Source of the DNA: Kappaphycus alvarezii
Taxonomy: Eukaryota; Rhodophyta; Florideophyceae; Gigartinales; Solieriaceae
Reading direction: 5' to 3'
Assembly: GCA_002205965.3 (NCBI GenBank)
Contig: NADL03000659.1
Location: 620,001-684,000, forward strand
DNA length: 64,000 nt
Position 1 is the stretch's first letter. Each line of letters begins with the position of its first letter. The translations under genes and the position numbers were made by a program. Below are positions 23,650-34,694 of this stretch, piece after piece. The notes under the pieces are model-generated. The model saw only the letters and a list, made by a program, of their open reading frames with translations, was not told the origin of the DNA and searched no databases.

Positions 23650-24180
23650 AGCAGCAAAGAACGTATTGTGTTATCTTAAAATCACGCGTAATTATGGAAT
23701 CGTTTTCAACGGTAAGAAGGAGTTTCTGGCATACTGCGATGCCGACTGGCTTGGACTTTTCACATCTCGCAAATCGACGAGCGATTTTGTTGCGACAACG
23801 AGTGGAACTTATTTAGCCTGGAAGAGCAAGCAACAGTGTGTGGTTGCTGCATCGACGCTAGAGGCGGAGTATATTTCGCTAGCGTCAGCTACGATAAAGC
23901 TCCTATGGATGTTGGGCTAGCGATTTACATGGGAATGATGAGGGAAATTTCTGCTTCAGCTCTCCACGGTGAAAAAACTAGACTTATTTCGCTTGCACAC
24001 GAGAGTTCAATCATGCCCAAGAGAAAGCACAGTGACATATCGTATCCTCTAACTCGTGATTACATTCAGAAGGGGTTGGTCTCGCTTTCTTTTTTTGGTG
24101 CGGAGAAACAACCTGCCGATATGTTTCCGAAAGGTTTCCCTTCCTTGAGCTTCTACAAGCACAGGAAGAACGTTGGGGTC
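23650..24180 (+). pseudogene. Copia RNase H
   Basis: An 84-codon frame (23666-23920) carries LAYCDADWLG, RKSTSDFVATTSGTYLAWKS and STLEAEYISLASA, the classic copia RNase H signature with catalytic Asp and Glu residues. Downstream in shifted frames, AEKQPADMFPKGFPS matches the conserved C-terminal xxxADxxTKxL region. A stop and one-base shifts interrupt the tail. Of the pol domains in this element it is the best preserved. Confidence 0.85.
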
Positions 24181-24240
24181 GTGGATCGCGATCACATTTC
24201 TGAGGTACCATGAAGGTTCATCATTCAACGGGCATTCCTC

Positions 24241-24250
24241 TGAGGGGGCT
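24241..24250 (+). promoter_or_regulatory. Polypurine tract
   Basis: TGAGGGGGCT lies directly before the 3' LTR. A purine run here is the expected primer for plus-strand DNA synthesis. Confidence 0.65.
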
Positions 24251-24464
24251 TGTTAGGTCCGTTGAATCGGATGGCTCAGAGAGCCCTGTTTATCTAAACC
24301 TGTAGCGGAGATCACTTTCCGGAGTCAACCTCTTGAATAGGTCGATCTGATTGGCTAGTTCAGTTCACCTCATGGGTATACAAGCGTTGCTATTGCAGCC
24401 CCGTAAAGAACAAGCACAAAAGGAGAACACTCTCAGTTCTCCATCTCCACCTGTTAAACCATCA
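24251..24464 (+). repeat. 3' LTR of copia element
   Basis: A 214-bp direct repeat of 19458-19671, starting TGTTAGGTCCGTTGAATC and ending AAACCATCA. It differs from the 5' copy by scattered substitutions without net length change. Confidence 0.93.
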
Positions 24465-25040
24465 CAAAGATTGGGTGTACTGTCCCCCGTGGCCCGGAAT
24501 CTAGACGAGCTCTGTGCCTCGAGAGTTCTCCGTGCGGCCTCAATACTTCTACCAAGCCCCGTTTTACCACCCCGGCATGCCATGCCCGAGGAGGAATTTC
24601 CCGGAAACGCTTGACGTACACAGCGACCACTTTATGCATTGCCTGCATGAAGCTCACTAGATCAAATGATTTCTCGTTTATTCTCCACGCACGCACATCC
24701 TCGCACGAAAATCTCACAGAGTTGCTCGTCATCATGTCATAGAGCTGCGTCACGGCTTCCACCGCACAAAGACCGGTTATTCATGCATTGGGAAGCAACA
24801 GTGGGATCGAATTTTTCGATATCACTGATGTGCGCAAATTTGCACACGAAAAAAATCTAGAAGAGGACCAAATTTGGATACAGTATCGGAATTTGGAAGA
24901 TATTTTTACAGTTTCTGAATTTGCAAGATATTTTTAATTTGGATGAATGTGGCAAAATCATGGGTTGATTTTTTATTTTAAGACACGTGTCATTAATAGA
25001 TGTCATTACTGTACACGTCCAAGGTCGTCATACTTTTCGA
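24465..25040. other. Right flank of copia; minus-strand open frame
   Basis: A minus-strand frame runs from 24762 to the LTR boundary and contains MTSNSVRFSCEDVRAWRINE and MHKVVAVYVKRF. It is well composed for coding but matches no family I know. With the copia removed it would run on into 19457 and below, where stops appear. It may be the 5' part of a gene or element that the copia disrupted. Confidence 0.3.
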
Positions 25041-25141
25041 AGACGTCGCAGTATTTAAAGTTCGAAATCGACGTCGTTGAGGCAACCCCCGCCATCAACT
25101 ACCCTATCCCCATCGGCTCACCCCTTCTTTTGGCCCTTAAC

Positions 25142-25541
25142 ATGACCAACCTCCGCCCTTCCCTCACCATCACCAAGTCATCCCGAGGCCGTTCCACTCA
25201 ACGCTTTGGCCCTGATGGCAAATGGTCCAACCGACTACGATGATTACTGTAGAAGGTTGGACCCGGGAACGTGTCCGGGAGTGGGTCCACCGTAACTGCT
25301 TCGAGCAGGCAGAAGAGGCAGAGGAGGAGGAGGGAGAAGATGAGTTAGAGGAACAGGAGGAAGAGGAGAATGAAGAGGAGGACTGGGTGGACTCGTGGGA
25401 GCCAATATTGTATAATGGTGGGGGGCTCCCGTAGAGAACGAAGGGGAGACTGAGGGAGTAATTGTGGTTTCTGACTCTTCTGACGAAGATGAAGAGAGGA
25501 GTGAAGAGGAGGATGAGGAGGATGAGGGGGGAGACATGTAA
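25142..25541 (+). pseudogene. Small basic/acidic protein of unknown function, frame broken
   Basis: The ATG at 25142 opens a basic segment (TNLRPSLTITKSSRGRSTQ, then FGPDGKW). In the next frame, EGWTRERVREWVHRNCFEQ leads into a long Glu/Asp-rich tract ending WVDSWEPILYN. After a run of six G (about 25421-25426) the frame shifts again and continues as acidic sequence with VVSDSSDEDEE and a stop at 25539. Read together it is a protein of about 130 residues with a basic head, a short helix and a very acidic tail, as in some histone-binding or nuclear proteins. This comparison is only compositional. A TATTTAAA box lies about 90 bp upstream. The second break is at a homopolymer, so it could be a sequencing error. 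Confidence 0.4.
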
Positions 25542-27560
25542 AGTGCTGGATTGGTGAGGAAGGGGCCGGGAAATATGGACCAGGTGGTCCCGACTCTGGA
25601 ACCAGATGGGGGCATCCTCAGTGGTCTAGATATTTCGCAGGTAGCAATGGAGAATTCTAAGCCGTTCGGATACTTGTCTGGACTGCCTGGGTGGAATGGA
25701 TATTTAGGAGGAGCTGCTTGCTTTGATATAGAGGACTAATATATTAAGGAAAGAATCTAGATATTTATCCTGATAGTATCTGTTGTTTGTCTTTCTCGTT
25801 CACACGATTCCATTTGATGCTTTTATGGTTCGTAGTATGATTTTTTGAGACTTTAGGGTTAGCCAAAAAAGTAAATATAAGCTTAGTAAACTGCTTCCTC
25901 CTGTGGAGGTCAAGAAAGTTGGCAGAAAACTTCGAGTCAAGTACCAAGTAGTAGGAAGTTGAAAATCAACTTCAGACCCAAGAAACATTTTTCCTACGCT
26001 GGTCACAAAGCATCAGTGGTAGACCCTGCCCCTTCCATACTTGCTTGTAGCCCACTCAACTGTCTTCCCTATCCAATCCTTTTTGTTCGCCAACTATACC
26101 ACAGTAGCACTTTTGTCGCTTGCAACACCTCATTCTTGGGTAGTTGGTTCTGACTACCTCTTCTCCGGCGATTTACCCCAATCAGTCACCTTCGTGTATC
26201 CGCTCGCCCCGTCATGAAGGAGATTGAGGGCCTTCAACTCAATGTCCTCTCCGAATTCTGCGCGAAATGCGAAGCACAGAAGATATGAATCTTTTATGGC
26301 AACCTCAACCAGATGTAGGCTCGTGCCTGTGCCACTCTCCACTCTCGGAATGGCACCCGGACGCATGGCCGGTGCTAAATGACGTGGCAAGGAAAATGGT
26401 GGTGAGGGTAATGGCGATTTTTGGGAAGATTCGGGGCGTTTTCATTCAAAGCCACGCTGCACCAGGCGTGGAGTCCAATGCGACCTGCTTGATGGTTGGA
26501 CTCAATGAGGGCGCTCGGAGAGCGTGGTCCTTCCCCCATTACTGAGCCAGAATGCCCTGTTGGATCGCTTGCGGTTGTCTGGAGTACGTTGGGATACAGT
26601 CGAATATACCCTCCAACAGTAAGACGCCCAAACCTTCCCCCTTTCGTCCTGCTACAAAAAAATAAATCAAGAGGGTTGCAACATGGAAGAGGTCCCATTC
26701 CATCTCTTTAGGAACAGTAATTCAGCGCTTTGTCATTTCACTTCCACCCTTGTATTCCACTTGAAACAAGCACGAACCTCAAATTTGATCAAATTGAATC
26801 TTCTTTTTGATCAAGGTCATGGTACCTCCCAACCTCCTTCATTTGGAGCCACTATGTATGTTTCTGACGACGCTTGGAACGGCTGCAGGCTGTAGCTTGG
26901 GATGGAAGGAAATTATGCCTAAGTAGCAAAGTCATGGTGCGGAGCGAACGTATGAAGAATAATTTCGGAGAATTACCGTGCCATCGTAAGGCGGGTTCCA
27001 GCTCGCGCCTTTGCTGCGGACGATTTTTTCCATTTTCCGTTGAAAGGTCGAAGTTTTGCTAAGTTTAGCCTCGAGAGTCCGGCGGTGACTGCACGGATTT
27101 AAATTGATTGGAGACGACCTCACCAAGGGGAAAAGAGAGACGCCCATGCAATGGATCCTGCGAAAACGAACAGCGCGCAGTGCCTACGGAGACGTTTGTC
27201 TTACAAATACAGCTTTCACAGTATCCAAAGAGGGTGTGATTAGTGCAGTGTATTCTTGTTTGGGACTCGAGTTCGCTCTACTCAGGTCATAGCCTTATTA
27301 GATAACAAGAAGCGCTAAGCTGTAAGAAACCTGCCAGGCCACATCTGCATCTTATCCACAAAATCATCACATTGAGATAAAAAACTTCCGGTCCGTCGTC
27401 TGTTAGTTTCTTCCAGATGAGATGCATTCCAGCTAATCTGTGAAGAAACGAAATCAGGGAAGGGATCTGCTGCAATCGCTTTGCAATAAAAATCTGTTTC
27501 TGTAGATGTCTGTACCGTATTGATTTTTTATATGTTTTTCGCGGTAATTCCCGTGACTGT

Positions 27561-27587
27561 GCTGTACTGTACAGTGCAGTACTGTGC
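27561..27587. repeat. GTAC-rich hairpin
   Basis: GCTGTACTGTACAGTGCAG plus a mirrored tail forms a near-perfect palindrome. It is the first of the GTAC cluster that runs through the host-like part of the window. Confidence 0.7.
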
Positions 27588-27935
27588 TTTCTCTGCATTA
27601 GAACAATTCCCTCTTTAACTGCACTATTTTGAATGGCCCACCATCTGAAAGTTTTTGACTTTAAAAATTAATCTTGCACTACTAAAGCTTGCACCACTAA
27701 AGGAGTGGTGCAGGTTAATTAGAGCAATTTTCTGAAACAATCCTGTATGAGGTATCGTTGGCAAATTGGTTGGGCAGAACAGGGTAGTGTTTTGATAGAT
27801 TGCTTGGTATCGCCAACAAAAATCTGTGATTGGGCTGAGGGTGTTGTAAGCATTGAATTGTGGAATGTCATTCAATGCACTATTTGTTTAAAAGTTGGTA
27901 CTGTACAACTCCATTTTCCAGGTTGGAATTGAGTT

Positions 27936-27959
27936 CAGCACTGTGCAGTACTGTACATG
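27936..27959. repeat. GTAC-rich hairpin
   Basis: CAGCACTGTGCAGTACTGTA followed by CATG contains two overlapping short palindromes of the same repeat vocabulary. Confidence 0.6.
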
Positions 27960-27970
27960 ATCAACGCTAG

Positions 27971-29335
27971 CTAGCTGGGCAATAACTGGGCTCCAGTACT
28001 CGGTACCGCTGATGGTTCTCTAAATACTGTTCGCACACTTTCGTGTCTTACAACTCGTAAAGGTCTACCATTCCCACTGCTGATGGTACGTACAGTACGT
28101 AAGGTGCAAGATGTTGTAACTGCTATCAGAGACAGAGTTTTGATGCCGTGTTTGGAATCGGCGAGGAGATGATGCACAAGTGCGGTGCATTCGGAATTTG
28201 AAGTCAATTTTCGGTATTTTGTTAACGTTAGTTGGTTGCCAGCAAACTGTTGGTTCAAAGTTGAAGAAGACAACTCACGTTGCGTTCTCTCGATTTCCGG
28301 GATGCTCAGCAGCAATGAATGTATATCTTTGTCTATGTGGATAGTCAACTTAGAAGACTGGAAGGAAAGGAATTTGTAGCGGATTTTTCTTTCATGAATG
28401 AATGAAACTATCTCTTGTTCGAAAGCTTTTGATCTCTTACTTGGTACAGACATACAGTATATCACGAGCTACGGTCAGGACATAAATGGTAGAAGGTTCC
28501 TTTCTTCATAGTGTTATCCAAATGTACGAGTGATTCTGAGCGAGAACGGTTCCAGGGCAATGATGCAAAAGACTTTGTAGTTTAGCACTGCTGCAGAAAG
28601 TTGCAATTTTGTCTGTATGTATTAACGTGCCATTCTTTCATGCTCCTTTCATAAATGTAGGTTTTGGATTGTTGGAATCTTCAATAACAAGGGACGCATG
28701 CAGTTGGTGATGACCTGTGTAGTTCTGGAAAGCGTGAATTGCAATTGAACATCAGGGAATTTCGATTCTGGAATACAGCGAGAGATATGTCGAATAGAAT
28801 ATTGAAAAATATTCTGTTCTATGAGTTTTATCACGAACAAGCCTTCTTCATTTGAATTGTTCATTTGAAGAAATTCGGCGGGTCCAAGCGAGCAACGCAT
28901 CAAAGTTAACCTATCGCCCGGCAGTGTGGGAATGGAACACTGTGATCCTCTCACCAGTCGCATCACCCAAGATCCGCCACTTGCTCGCAAGTAGTATACG
29001 CCTCTTGTCTGCTCCCTCAGTGGCTTCATACAGTACGTTCATCTCTTACTGCTATGAGCGTCCTTGCCATGAGAAACTTTCCGCGGGTATGGCATCTCTA
29101 AACGCACTGCAGAAAAGTGGAACTAGTGATGCACAAGGCATGATAGAATGAGAGGTACATATTTCCCATCCAGAATGTACTTGAGAGGTCTTCTCCTTTG
29201 GACAGATTTGGGTGCTGTGCAGTAAATGAGGGCATATTCGGGAATGTTGTCGCGAGCGTTCACTGCCTGAAGAGGCTCTATTTGACAGCTGTCAGACGAA
29301 TTTTCGTTTCGTCTTGTGCTACGTTTACCCGCCAA
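27971..29335 (-). CDS. Hypothetical minus-strand gene, several segments
   Basis: Three successive minus-strand open segments lie in order: 29335-29123, 29029-28649 and 28465-27971 (the last about 164 codons). The first starts MAGKRSTRRNENSSDSCQIE and contains RRRPLKYILDGKYVPLIL. The second contains RASGGSWVMRLVRGSQCSIP and LFVIKLIEQNIFQYSIRHIS. The third contains SFIHERKIRYKFLSFQSSKL and ALVHHLLADSKHG. Amino-acid composition and wobble use look coding, and the gaps between segments are short enough for small introns or indels. I could not fix splice sites. No domain is recognised. GTAC hairpins lie on both sides. A polycistronic or chance reading is also possible. Confidence 0.35.
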
Positions 29336-30166
29336 TCTCTGCTTTCTTCTTTACAGTAAAAATCCCAAAAATATTTTTTCAGGATTTAAATTTGTTTTCA
29401 TTACAGTTTGTTGCCCACCTGGAAGTGAAACGAAAACATAGAGACGTAAAGCACAGAAAATCGAAAGATCCAAAACTGTAAAGTTATTTTTTCAGAATCA
29501 AGAATAATCTCTAAAGTTGTCTGCTCCAGCGGGTCAAGTCTCGGTACATCCTCTTGCCACTTGGAAATTAAATTGGTAGCTTTTCATGTAGTCCGGCATT
29601 TCATCCAAGTGCATCCACATGTGCGAAACGGTACTTTCTTTCGAGTACAGGAAAGGAAGTTGCTAGTCCCCAACTTGGAACTAGATGTGGTAAAGTGCAA
29701 TAACCCTAGGTGCGCCTGCAGATGGTGATTCCAGGAAAAATCGCTATTTTCCGAGTTCCCGCAGTCAGCAGTCAGTCTACTAAATATTAAAAAGTTTTAT
29801 TGTAAACATTTATTATGTTAAATCAGAAGTCCCATTTTAAGATTCTACTTGTTTTGAAACCGTGTTATGACTTCATTGATGACCGCAAAAGAATGATACA
29901 GCACGCAACTGTAAGCTGTAGTGTATAGTGAGTTAAAGTAATAAATCAAAGAATTGATTGTTTGAAAGATTTGCGACAAGGGTTTCCGAATTAATACAGC
30001 ATTTACAATACAGTATTTAGGAACCAGAATGGTTTCAGAGGCAAACCGTTCTGTGCTGCTCTTACTGCATGTTCTGTACGGTACTGGACTAAAGTAATGG
30101 ATACCATACTTGGTTATTGTAATCAAAATTATTTATTAATTCAATATCTAGCTAGTGATTGCAATC

Positions 30167-30225
30167 CAGTACTGCTCCGTACTGTACAGTACTGTACAGT
30201 AAAACTGGTACGATACCGTATGTAC
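30167..30225. repeat. GTAC-rich repeat block
   Basis: CAGTACTGCTCCGTACTGTA, then ACAGTACTGTACAGT, then GGTACGATACCG: three adjacent palindromic words in under 60 bp. Confidence 0.7.
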
Positions 30226-30584
30226 AACGTTTTGTAATGCAGTATGCTACGCCGAGTAGGTGATAAGGCGAGCAGGACAATATATTCGGGTCTGTGTTTA
30301 CAGTAACTTTATTGAACAACAAATTTTTACAGCTTGTTTCCACACTGTAAGTGTCCTAAACGAAATAAGTTGAGGTTGCGAATCAAAATGCAACTAAAAC
30401 ACGATAAACGAGGCCGATCCTTATTTGCTCTAAACACGCTTATGCCTCCATTTCAGTAGATGCGAGGTTCAGCTACCTCCATTTCAGTAGACATGAGATG
30501 CATAAATGCAATTCACGTACGTAAAATAACGCTTTTTGGAAAAGCCTCTGACTCACACATTTCCCATCGCCAGGAAACCAGTGC

Positions 30585-30614
30585 GGTACAGTTGAGTACT
30601 GTACAGTAGAGTAC
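30585..30614. repeat. GTAC-rich repeat
   Basis: GGTACAGTTGAGTACTGTAC followed by AGTAGAGTAC, a degenerate member of the family. Confidence 0.6.
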
Positions 30615-30886
30615 GATAATGTCGCGCTGCCCTCCTGTTCCTGTAATTTCGAAAACTTCACTTCAGGGAGGCAGTCTCTCCTCAGTTAAGAGAAAATGGA
30701 AAGATGCGCAGTACAGAACTGGTCGAATCATTCAGGATAACATTTCAATCGGTGGCTAGCTAGCTAGAGGTAGCGTTTTTGACGATAAATCTCGAAAGGG
30801 ACTCTCATCTTGTGTTATGCATCCAAATGGGGGCACGTAAGACAATTTGCAGTCCACTGCTGCATTGGAATTATGCTGCTGAGCAA

Positions 30887-30929
30887 AGTACATTTAGTAC
30901 AGTACAGTACAGTACGGTACAGAACAGTG
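30887..30929. repeat. GTAC-rich tandem repeat
   Basis: Four or five successive AGTAC units (TAGTACAGTACAGTACAGTA), then a GGTAC variant. It lies about 310 bp upstream of the exostosin start codon. Confidence 0.75.
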
Positions 30930-31239
30930 TCTACCCTCCATATTTCGCTGTATACCAAGAAAATCCATCCATTTAAGAAATCCCCATCAACTGGTCCTAG
31001 GGATATGAAACCAATCGATTCAACCACACAAAAAACGCTTCCAAATTTCTCTCGAAAAAAACTGGATTATATATCATCAGTCCGCATTCCCTGCTACTTT
31101 CAACTCACCCCCACTGCATCCGCTCAACGTTACTCCTAACTCCTCAATCCTTAATCAACCCTCCAAAAACCGTCTGACAATCGCCTCTTGACCCGCTCTC
31201 CCTACCCGCTCTCTTGCCTTACCGGCTTCCCAAGCATCC

Positions 31240-32714
31240 ATGAAACGAGCCACGCATCCCACCCTGCCGCCCCGTCCCGTCCGAGCCCCGCTTTCGGGCT
31301 CTTCAAGCGGCTCAGAGCCCACCAGCCCCGAACTCTCCCCCTCAAACCCTACCCATCACCACCTCATCCTCCACAATCACCTCGGTCATCACGTCGTCGT
31401 CGCCCTACTCGGATTCTGCCCCTCATATTTCGAAACGCAAGCCCTCCGTCGATGACTTTATTCTCGCTTTTGACCGCATCATACCCTCTGTACTAGCCCT
31501 CGCTGCCGGTCTCGTTATCGTCTTTGTCATGTTGACCGCCACACCTGCAACCCGTCATATCGACCTTTCCCCTATTAATCTCACCCCGTCACCTTCAAGC
31601 GCCTGACCAATCGGGAGCTTGTCGACGTGTTGCAGCATTGGCGCAACCCGGATTACGCCAGCAGTCGACTGAAAGTGTACTACTATGACCTACCCGCCAA
31701 GTTTCATGAGGGTCTGGTTGAGGAGAGCCATCGCAATCCCCCGAAAATCCGCGACCCGTTTTGCGATGAGAGCTTTTATTCTGCTGAGAATACCATTGCA
31801 AACATGTTCAAACTTCCGCTGTCCGCACCATGAACGCTTCGGAGGCGGATTATTTTTATGCCCCCATTCTCACTACCTGCTATCTAATGACCAACTTGCC
31901 GAACGATGTGAATAAGACAGGCGCCTTTTTCGAAGAGGCCATGGATATTGTCATCAATGAGTACCCGTACTGGAATAGGAGCGATGGTAGGGATCATGTA
32001 TTTATGTTTGCACAGGGTTTCGGTGCACGTTTGTCTGGTAATTGGTCTCGGTATCGTCAAGCGACATTTCTGGTGCACAATGGGGATTACGAGGAGGACC
32101 ATTACAACCCACACAAGGACTTTGTGGTGCCGCCCGATTTGTCGCACTATTTAACACCAGTGGACGTTGCATCCCCGGGACGTCTTCTGCGAAAGAGGAA
32201 CTTTGTGCTGTTTGGAGGGCAGGTTCTGAATACGTCTATTTCAGATCATCGCGGTAGCAATTATTCGGGCGGTGTGCGACAGTTTATTGCGGCAAATTTG
32301 TCGGATGCGGACGGGTACAAGATTACAGGGGTGCGTTCAGACACGTACGTGAAGGATATGATGGAGTCGGTGTTTTGTTTGGCGCCGCATGGATGGCATA
32401 AGTGGAGTCCACGGCCAGCGTATGCGATTCTTCTGGGATGCATCCCCGTGGTTATCAGTGAGAAGCAAGAGCTGTTTTTGGAGGGTTTGGTTGATTACAG
32501 TCAGATTTCGTATTGGGTCAAACCGGAGGAGGTACGTGATTTGGATGAAAAGCTGAGGGGGATTGGACATGAGGAGTTGACGGAAAAGGAGATTGCTTTG
32601 CGTGATGTGTGGAGGCTGTTTTGGTATGGTGAAGGGGGGCTTGCGAAAGAGGCGATTTTGTACAGTCTCTACCAGAAAATGGGGAGCTCTAAACCCGTGC
32701 GTGCCTATGTTTAG
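31240..32714 (+). CDS. Exostosin-like GT47 glycosyltransferase, frame broken
   Basis: The family uses nucleotide sugars to build glycans in the Golgi. The ATG at 31240 opens a Ser/Pro-rich cytosolic tail (MKRATHPTLPPRPVRAP). After a shift near 31340 the next frame gives RKPSVDDFILAFDR and one membrane anchor, VLALAAGLVIVFVMLTA (31490-31540), giving a type II topology. After a shift at the CCCC near 31585, LKVYYYDLPAKFHEGL (about 31668-31715) matches the N-terminal exostosin strand. A third shift just before 31824 leads into 294 open codons. These hold EADYFYAPI, DHVFMFAQGFGA, RKRNFVLFGG and the sugar-nucleotide site ESVFCLAPHGWHKWSPRPAY plus AILLGCIPVVISE, ending at a TAG at 32712. The total of about 490 residues is normal for GT47. 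No introns are needed. Three one-base breaks mean either a recent pseudogene or uncorrected sequencing error; the intact 294-codon catalytic part favours the latter or very recent loss. Confidence 0.88.
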
Positions 32715-33443
32715 ATCTTTTTTTTTTCGTTTGATTTCAAGACATCGACAGCGGGGAAAGTTTTGTTGTACTGTAGTGAGCTCTAATTAACACATATTAA
32801 TGGGTGAATAGTCTCTTGACCTATGGTCATCTTTTTCAACGAATTGTGTTGCGCTGGACACTGCTGGTTGAAGATGGCTAGGCTCGAAATTGATGTCATC
32901 AGCCGGGTCAACGATTACCGTTGACCTGTTGTAGAGCGGGTGAACAAGTTTGCGTATAATGGCCGATTTATGCTGCCTCGTAGTGGAATTGGGTTCGATT
33001 ATTTTTATCGTCCTCATGAAATCAGTGCTAGCGTTTGAATTGAACAGCCGGATGACGTGAGCCTACCATGCTTGAAAAACGAAATGAGCAGCTGGCTGCC
33101 TCAAAATTGCGTAGTTGTGGACCTTTGACTTTTGAGAATTCTGGAACTGGCGTTATTAAACCACTCAGATAAGGCCATCGACTCGACACAACTGACGAGG
33201 AAAGGCTAACCATGGAATAGGGGGCTCATTCCCGCGCTTTGATTACTGTATTTGATTCCATTGACCAAATAAGGGTTTGCACTGAATACAGAAAATGCGG
33301 AAGACAATTTTCTTGATTGCACCATGCATTCAAACTTGTACAGTAGTAATAATAATAATTTTTGCTCATAATGTTTCTGGAGTGTACACCCACTGACCGA
33401 CTATTGAGTTAACAATAGTTAGAGTTTATTGTACCAAACTACC

Positions 33444-33462
33444 GCTGTACTGTACTGTACAC
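33444..33462. repeat. GTAC-rich repeat
   Basis: GCTGTACTGTACTGTACAC, a short tandem member. Confidence 0.65.
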
Positions 33463-34150
33463 TGAACTTTGGCTCTTCGCAAGAATTGAGATCTGTTAAG
33501 CAGTTAGACATGCAGTATACGTACTTTTGTGCTGGTCGGTCCATTTTGTTTGATACCCACGGTAGAGCCTTCGTGGGCTATGAACACGGAGGGGGCCCAG
33601 GGGCCAGAGTTCCATGATGAAAGTTCATATTGTTGCTCTGCTGTAAGCAGACAATGCAGTCTGTCGTCTCAGAGGCCGGGTTCCAGACTATAATCAGGGG
33701 TCATGCATCGGGGTGCGCAACATACAGGGAGAAGGCGTCGTGGAGGAGATAGAACATGGAGGGAGGTACTTCCGGGTGGCTGAGTTGGTGGAGTGTGGGA
33801 AGGAGGTTTGATTTGGGCTCAGAACCGGACGAGCAATCGTGGAGTGGGTTGAGTGTCGGGGAACCAATGAAGAAAACCAGCAAAGGATGAGGCGTCTTCT
33901 GTGGCCCCGAAAGAAGGGATCTGTGAGAAAGCGGGGAAATTTGCCTATTTGGAGAACGCGGGGGAGGGGGCGCGGGGGAGTGATTCGGTGTGAGCGGGGC
34001 GTGTGGAGTGACTGTGGGCGTTTCAGATTGTGAGTAAGACTGCAGGCTAGAGCAGTGTTGGTATGTAACTGCACAATGTAATTTCAAGCATATCGTTCAT
34101 TTTATTGGTACAGAATATCAAAATCCCTCTTGGGATCTGCACTCTGTTCT

Positions 34151-34238
34151 GTGCTGTATACTGTACTGCACATAACGTACAGTGAAGTACAGTATTGTAC
34201 TGTACTACAGTATGCTGTATTGTACTGTATGGTGTACA
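34151..34238. repeat. Long degenerate GTAC-rich array
   Basis: About 88 bp almost entirely made of variants of the TGTAC word (for example CTGTATACTGTACTGCACAT and ACAGTATTGTACTGTACTAC). It is the longest block in the window and can fold on itself in several registers. Confidence 0.75.
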
Positions 34239-34694
34239 GGATTAGTCAGCACCGGTCAACTGGTATCATAAGAAAACACTGTAAACCATTCCCCAATTCT
34301 CCACTCCCTAAAAAGGAGAACAAAATTCATGAAGAATAGAAAATTAGCGCTGTAACTGCAGCCAAGTTAATACTGTAATTGGTTGTGTTGAAACAGAATT
34401 GATGCATGTCGCGTTGTTGTCTTTGATCAAACATTGTGTCATTTTTTTGGCCTCCCGACTTTCAAAAAGAATTTGTTCAATTTATGAGGTCGATTTTTTT
34501 CAAATATGAACTGTATTGTACTGCATCCTTCTTTGCCTGCACCGCCTTTTACGTAAAACATCAAGACTGTGTGGCAATGGAGTTTCGCACGCAAACACCA
34601 CAACGGCCAATGAAATGACGTTATCACAGCGATGTAAAATAAAGGTACAGTGCAGTACTTTACAGATTTCAAATATTGAATGCATGGTACATCA

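Larger units (their letters stand above)
19458..24464 (+). mobile_element. Structurally complete Ty1/copia retrotransposon
   Basis: Two 214-bp LTRs bound a 5007-bp element with primer-binding site, gag, protease, integrase, reverse transcriptase, RNase H and polypurine tract in copia order. Flanking bases are TAAAG on the left (19453-19457) and CAAAG on the right (24465-24469), a likely 5-bp target duplication with one change. A 441-bp MITE sits inside the reverse transcriptase, so the original element was about 4.56 kb. The coding part has many frame changes and stops, so it is not autonomous now. The LTRs differ at a moderate number of positions, which means the insertion is not recent. Confidence 0.93.
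25742..27960. other. Mixed open frames, no family recognised
   Basis: Balanced-GC sequence with several plus-strand frames of 60-90 codons. The best is at 26267-26545 and includes WHPDAWPVLNDVARKMVVRV and FGKIRGVFIQSHAAPGVES. Others lie at 26496-26711 and 27104-27292. They may be exons or relics of one gene, but no splice pattern or domain could be established. A minus-strand reading (26154-26390, 26375-26698) is equally open. Confidence 0.25.
29336..31230. other. Intergenic region with GTAC repeats
   Basis: No convincing coding frame. It contains several GTAC-rich hairpins listed separately. Just upstream of the exostosin gene (about 31080-31240) the plus strand becomes C/T-rich, which would suit a promoter or 5' UTR. 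Confidence 0.5.
32715..34694. other. Intergenic region downstream of exostosin gene
   Basis: No recognised gene. A GC-richer stretch at 33650-34090 is open in two minus-strand frames with a Pro/Ser/His-rich composition (PAPPPPRSPNRQ). It looks like low-complexity bias rather than a protein family. GTAC repeats are at 33444-33462 and 34151-34238. Confidence 0.4.

Noticed and set aside
25244..25615. Ser/Pro-rich minus-strand frame of 123 codons
   Set aside because: It is the complement of the Glu/Asp-rich plus-strand frame; poly-Ser arises from GAG/GAA-rich sequence.
32990..33010. GGGTTCGATT as a tRNA B box downstream of the exostosin gene
   Set aside because: No matching A box or stem pairing upstream at tRNA distance.
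33694..34087. Two overlapping Pro/Ser-rich minus-strand frames above 120 codons
   Set aside because: Both frames are open at once because of a G-rich plus strand; low complexity and no domain.
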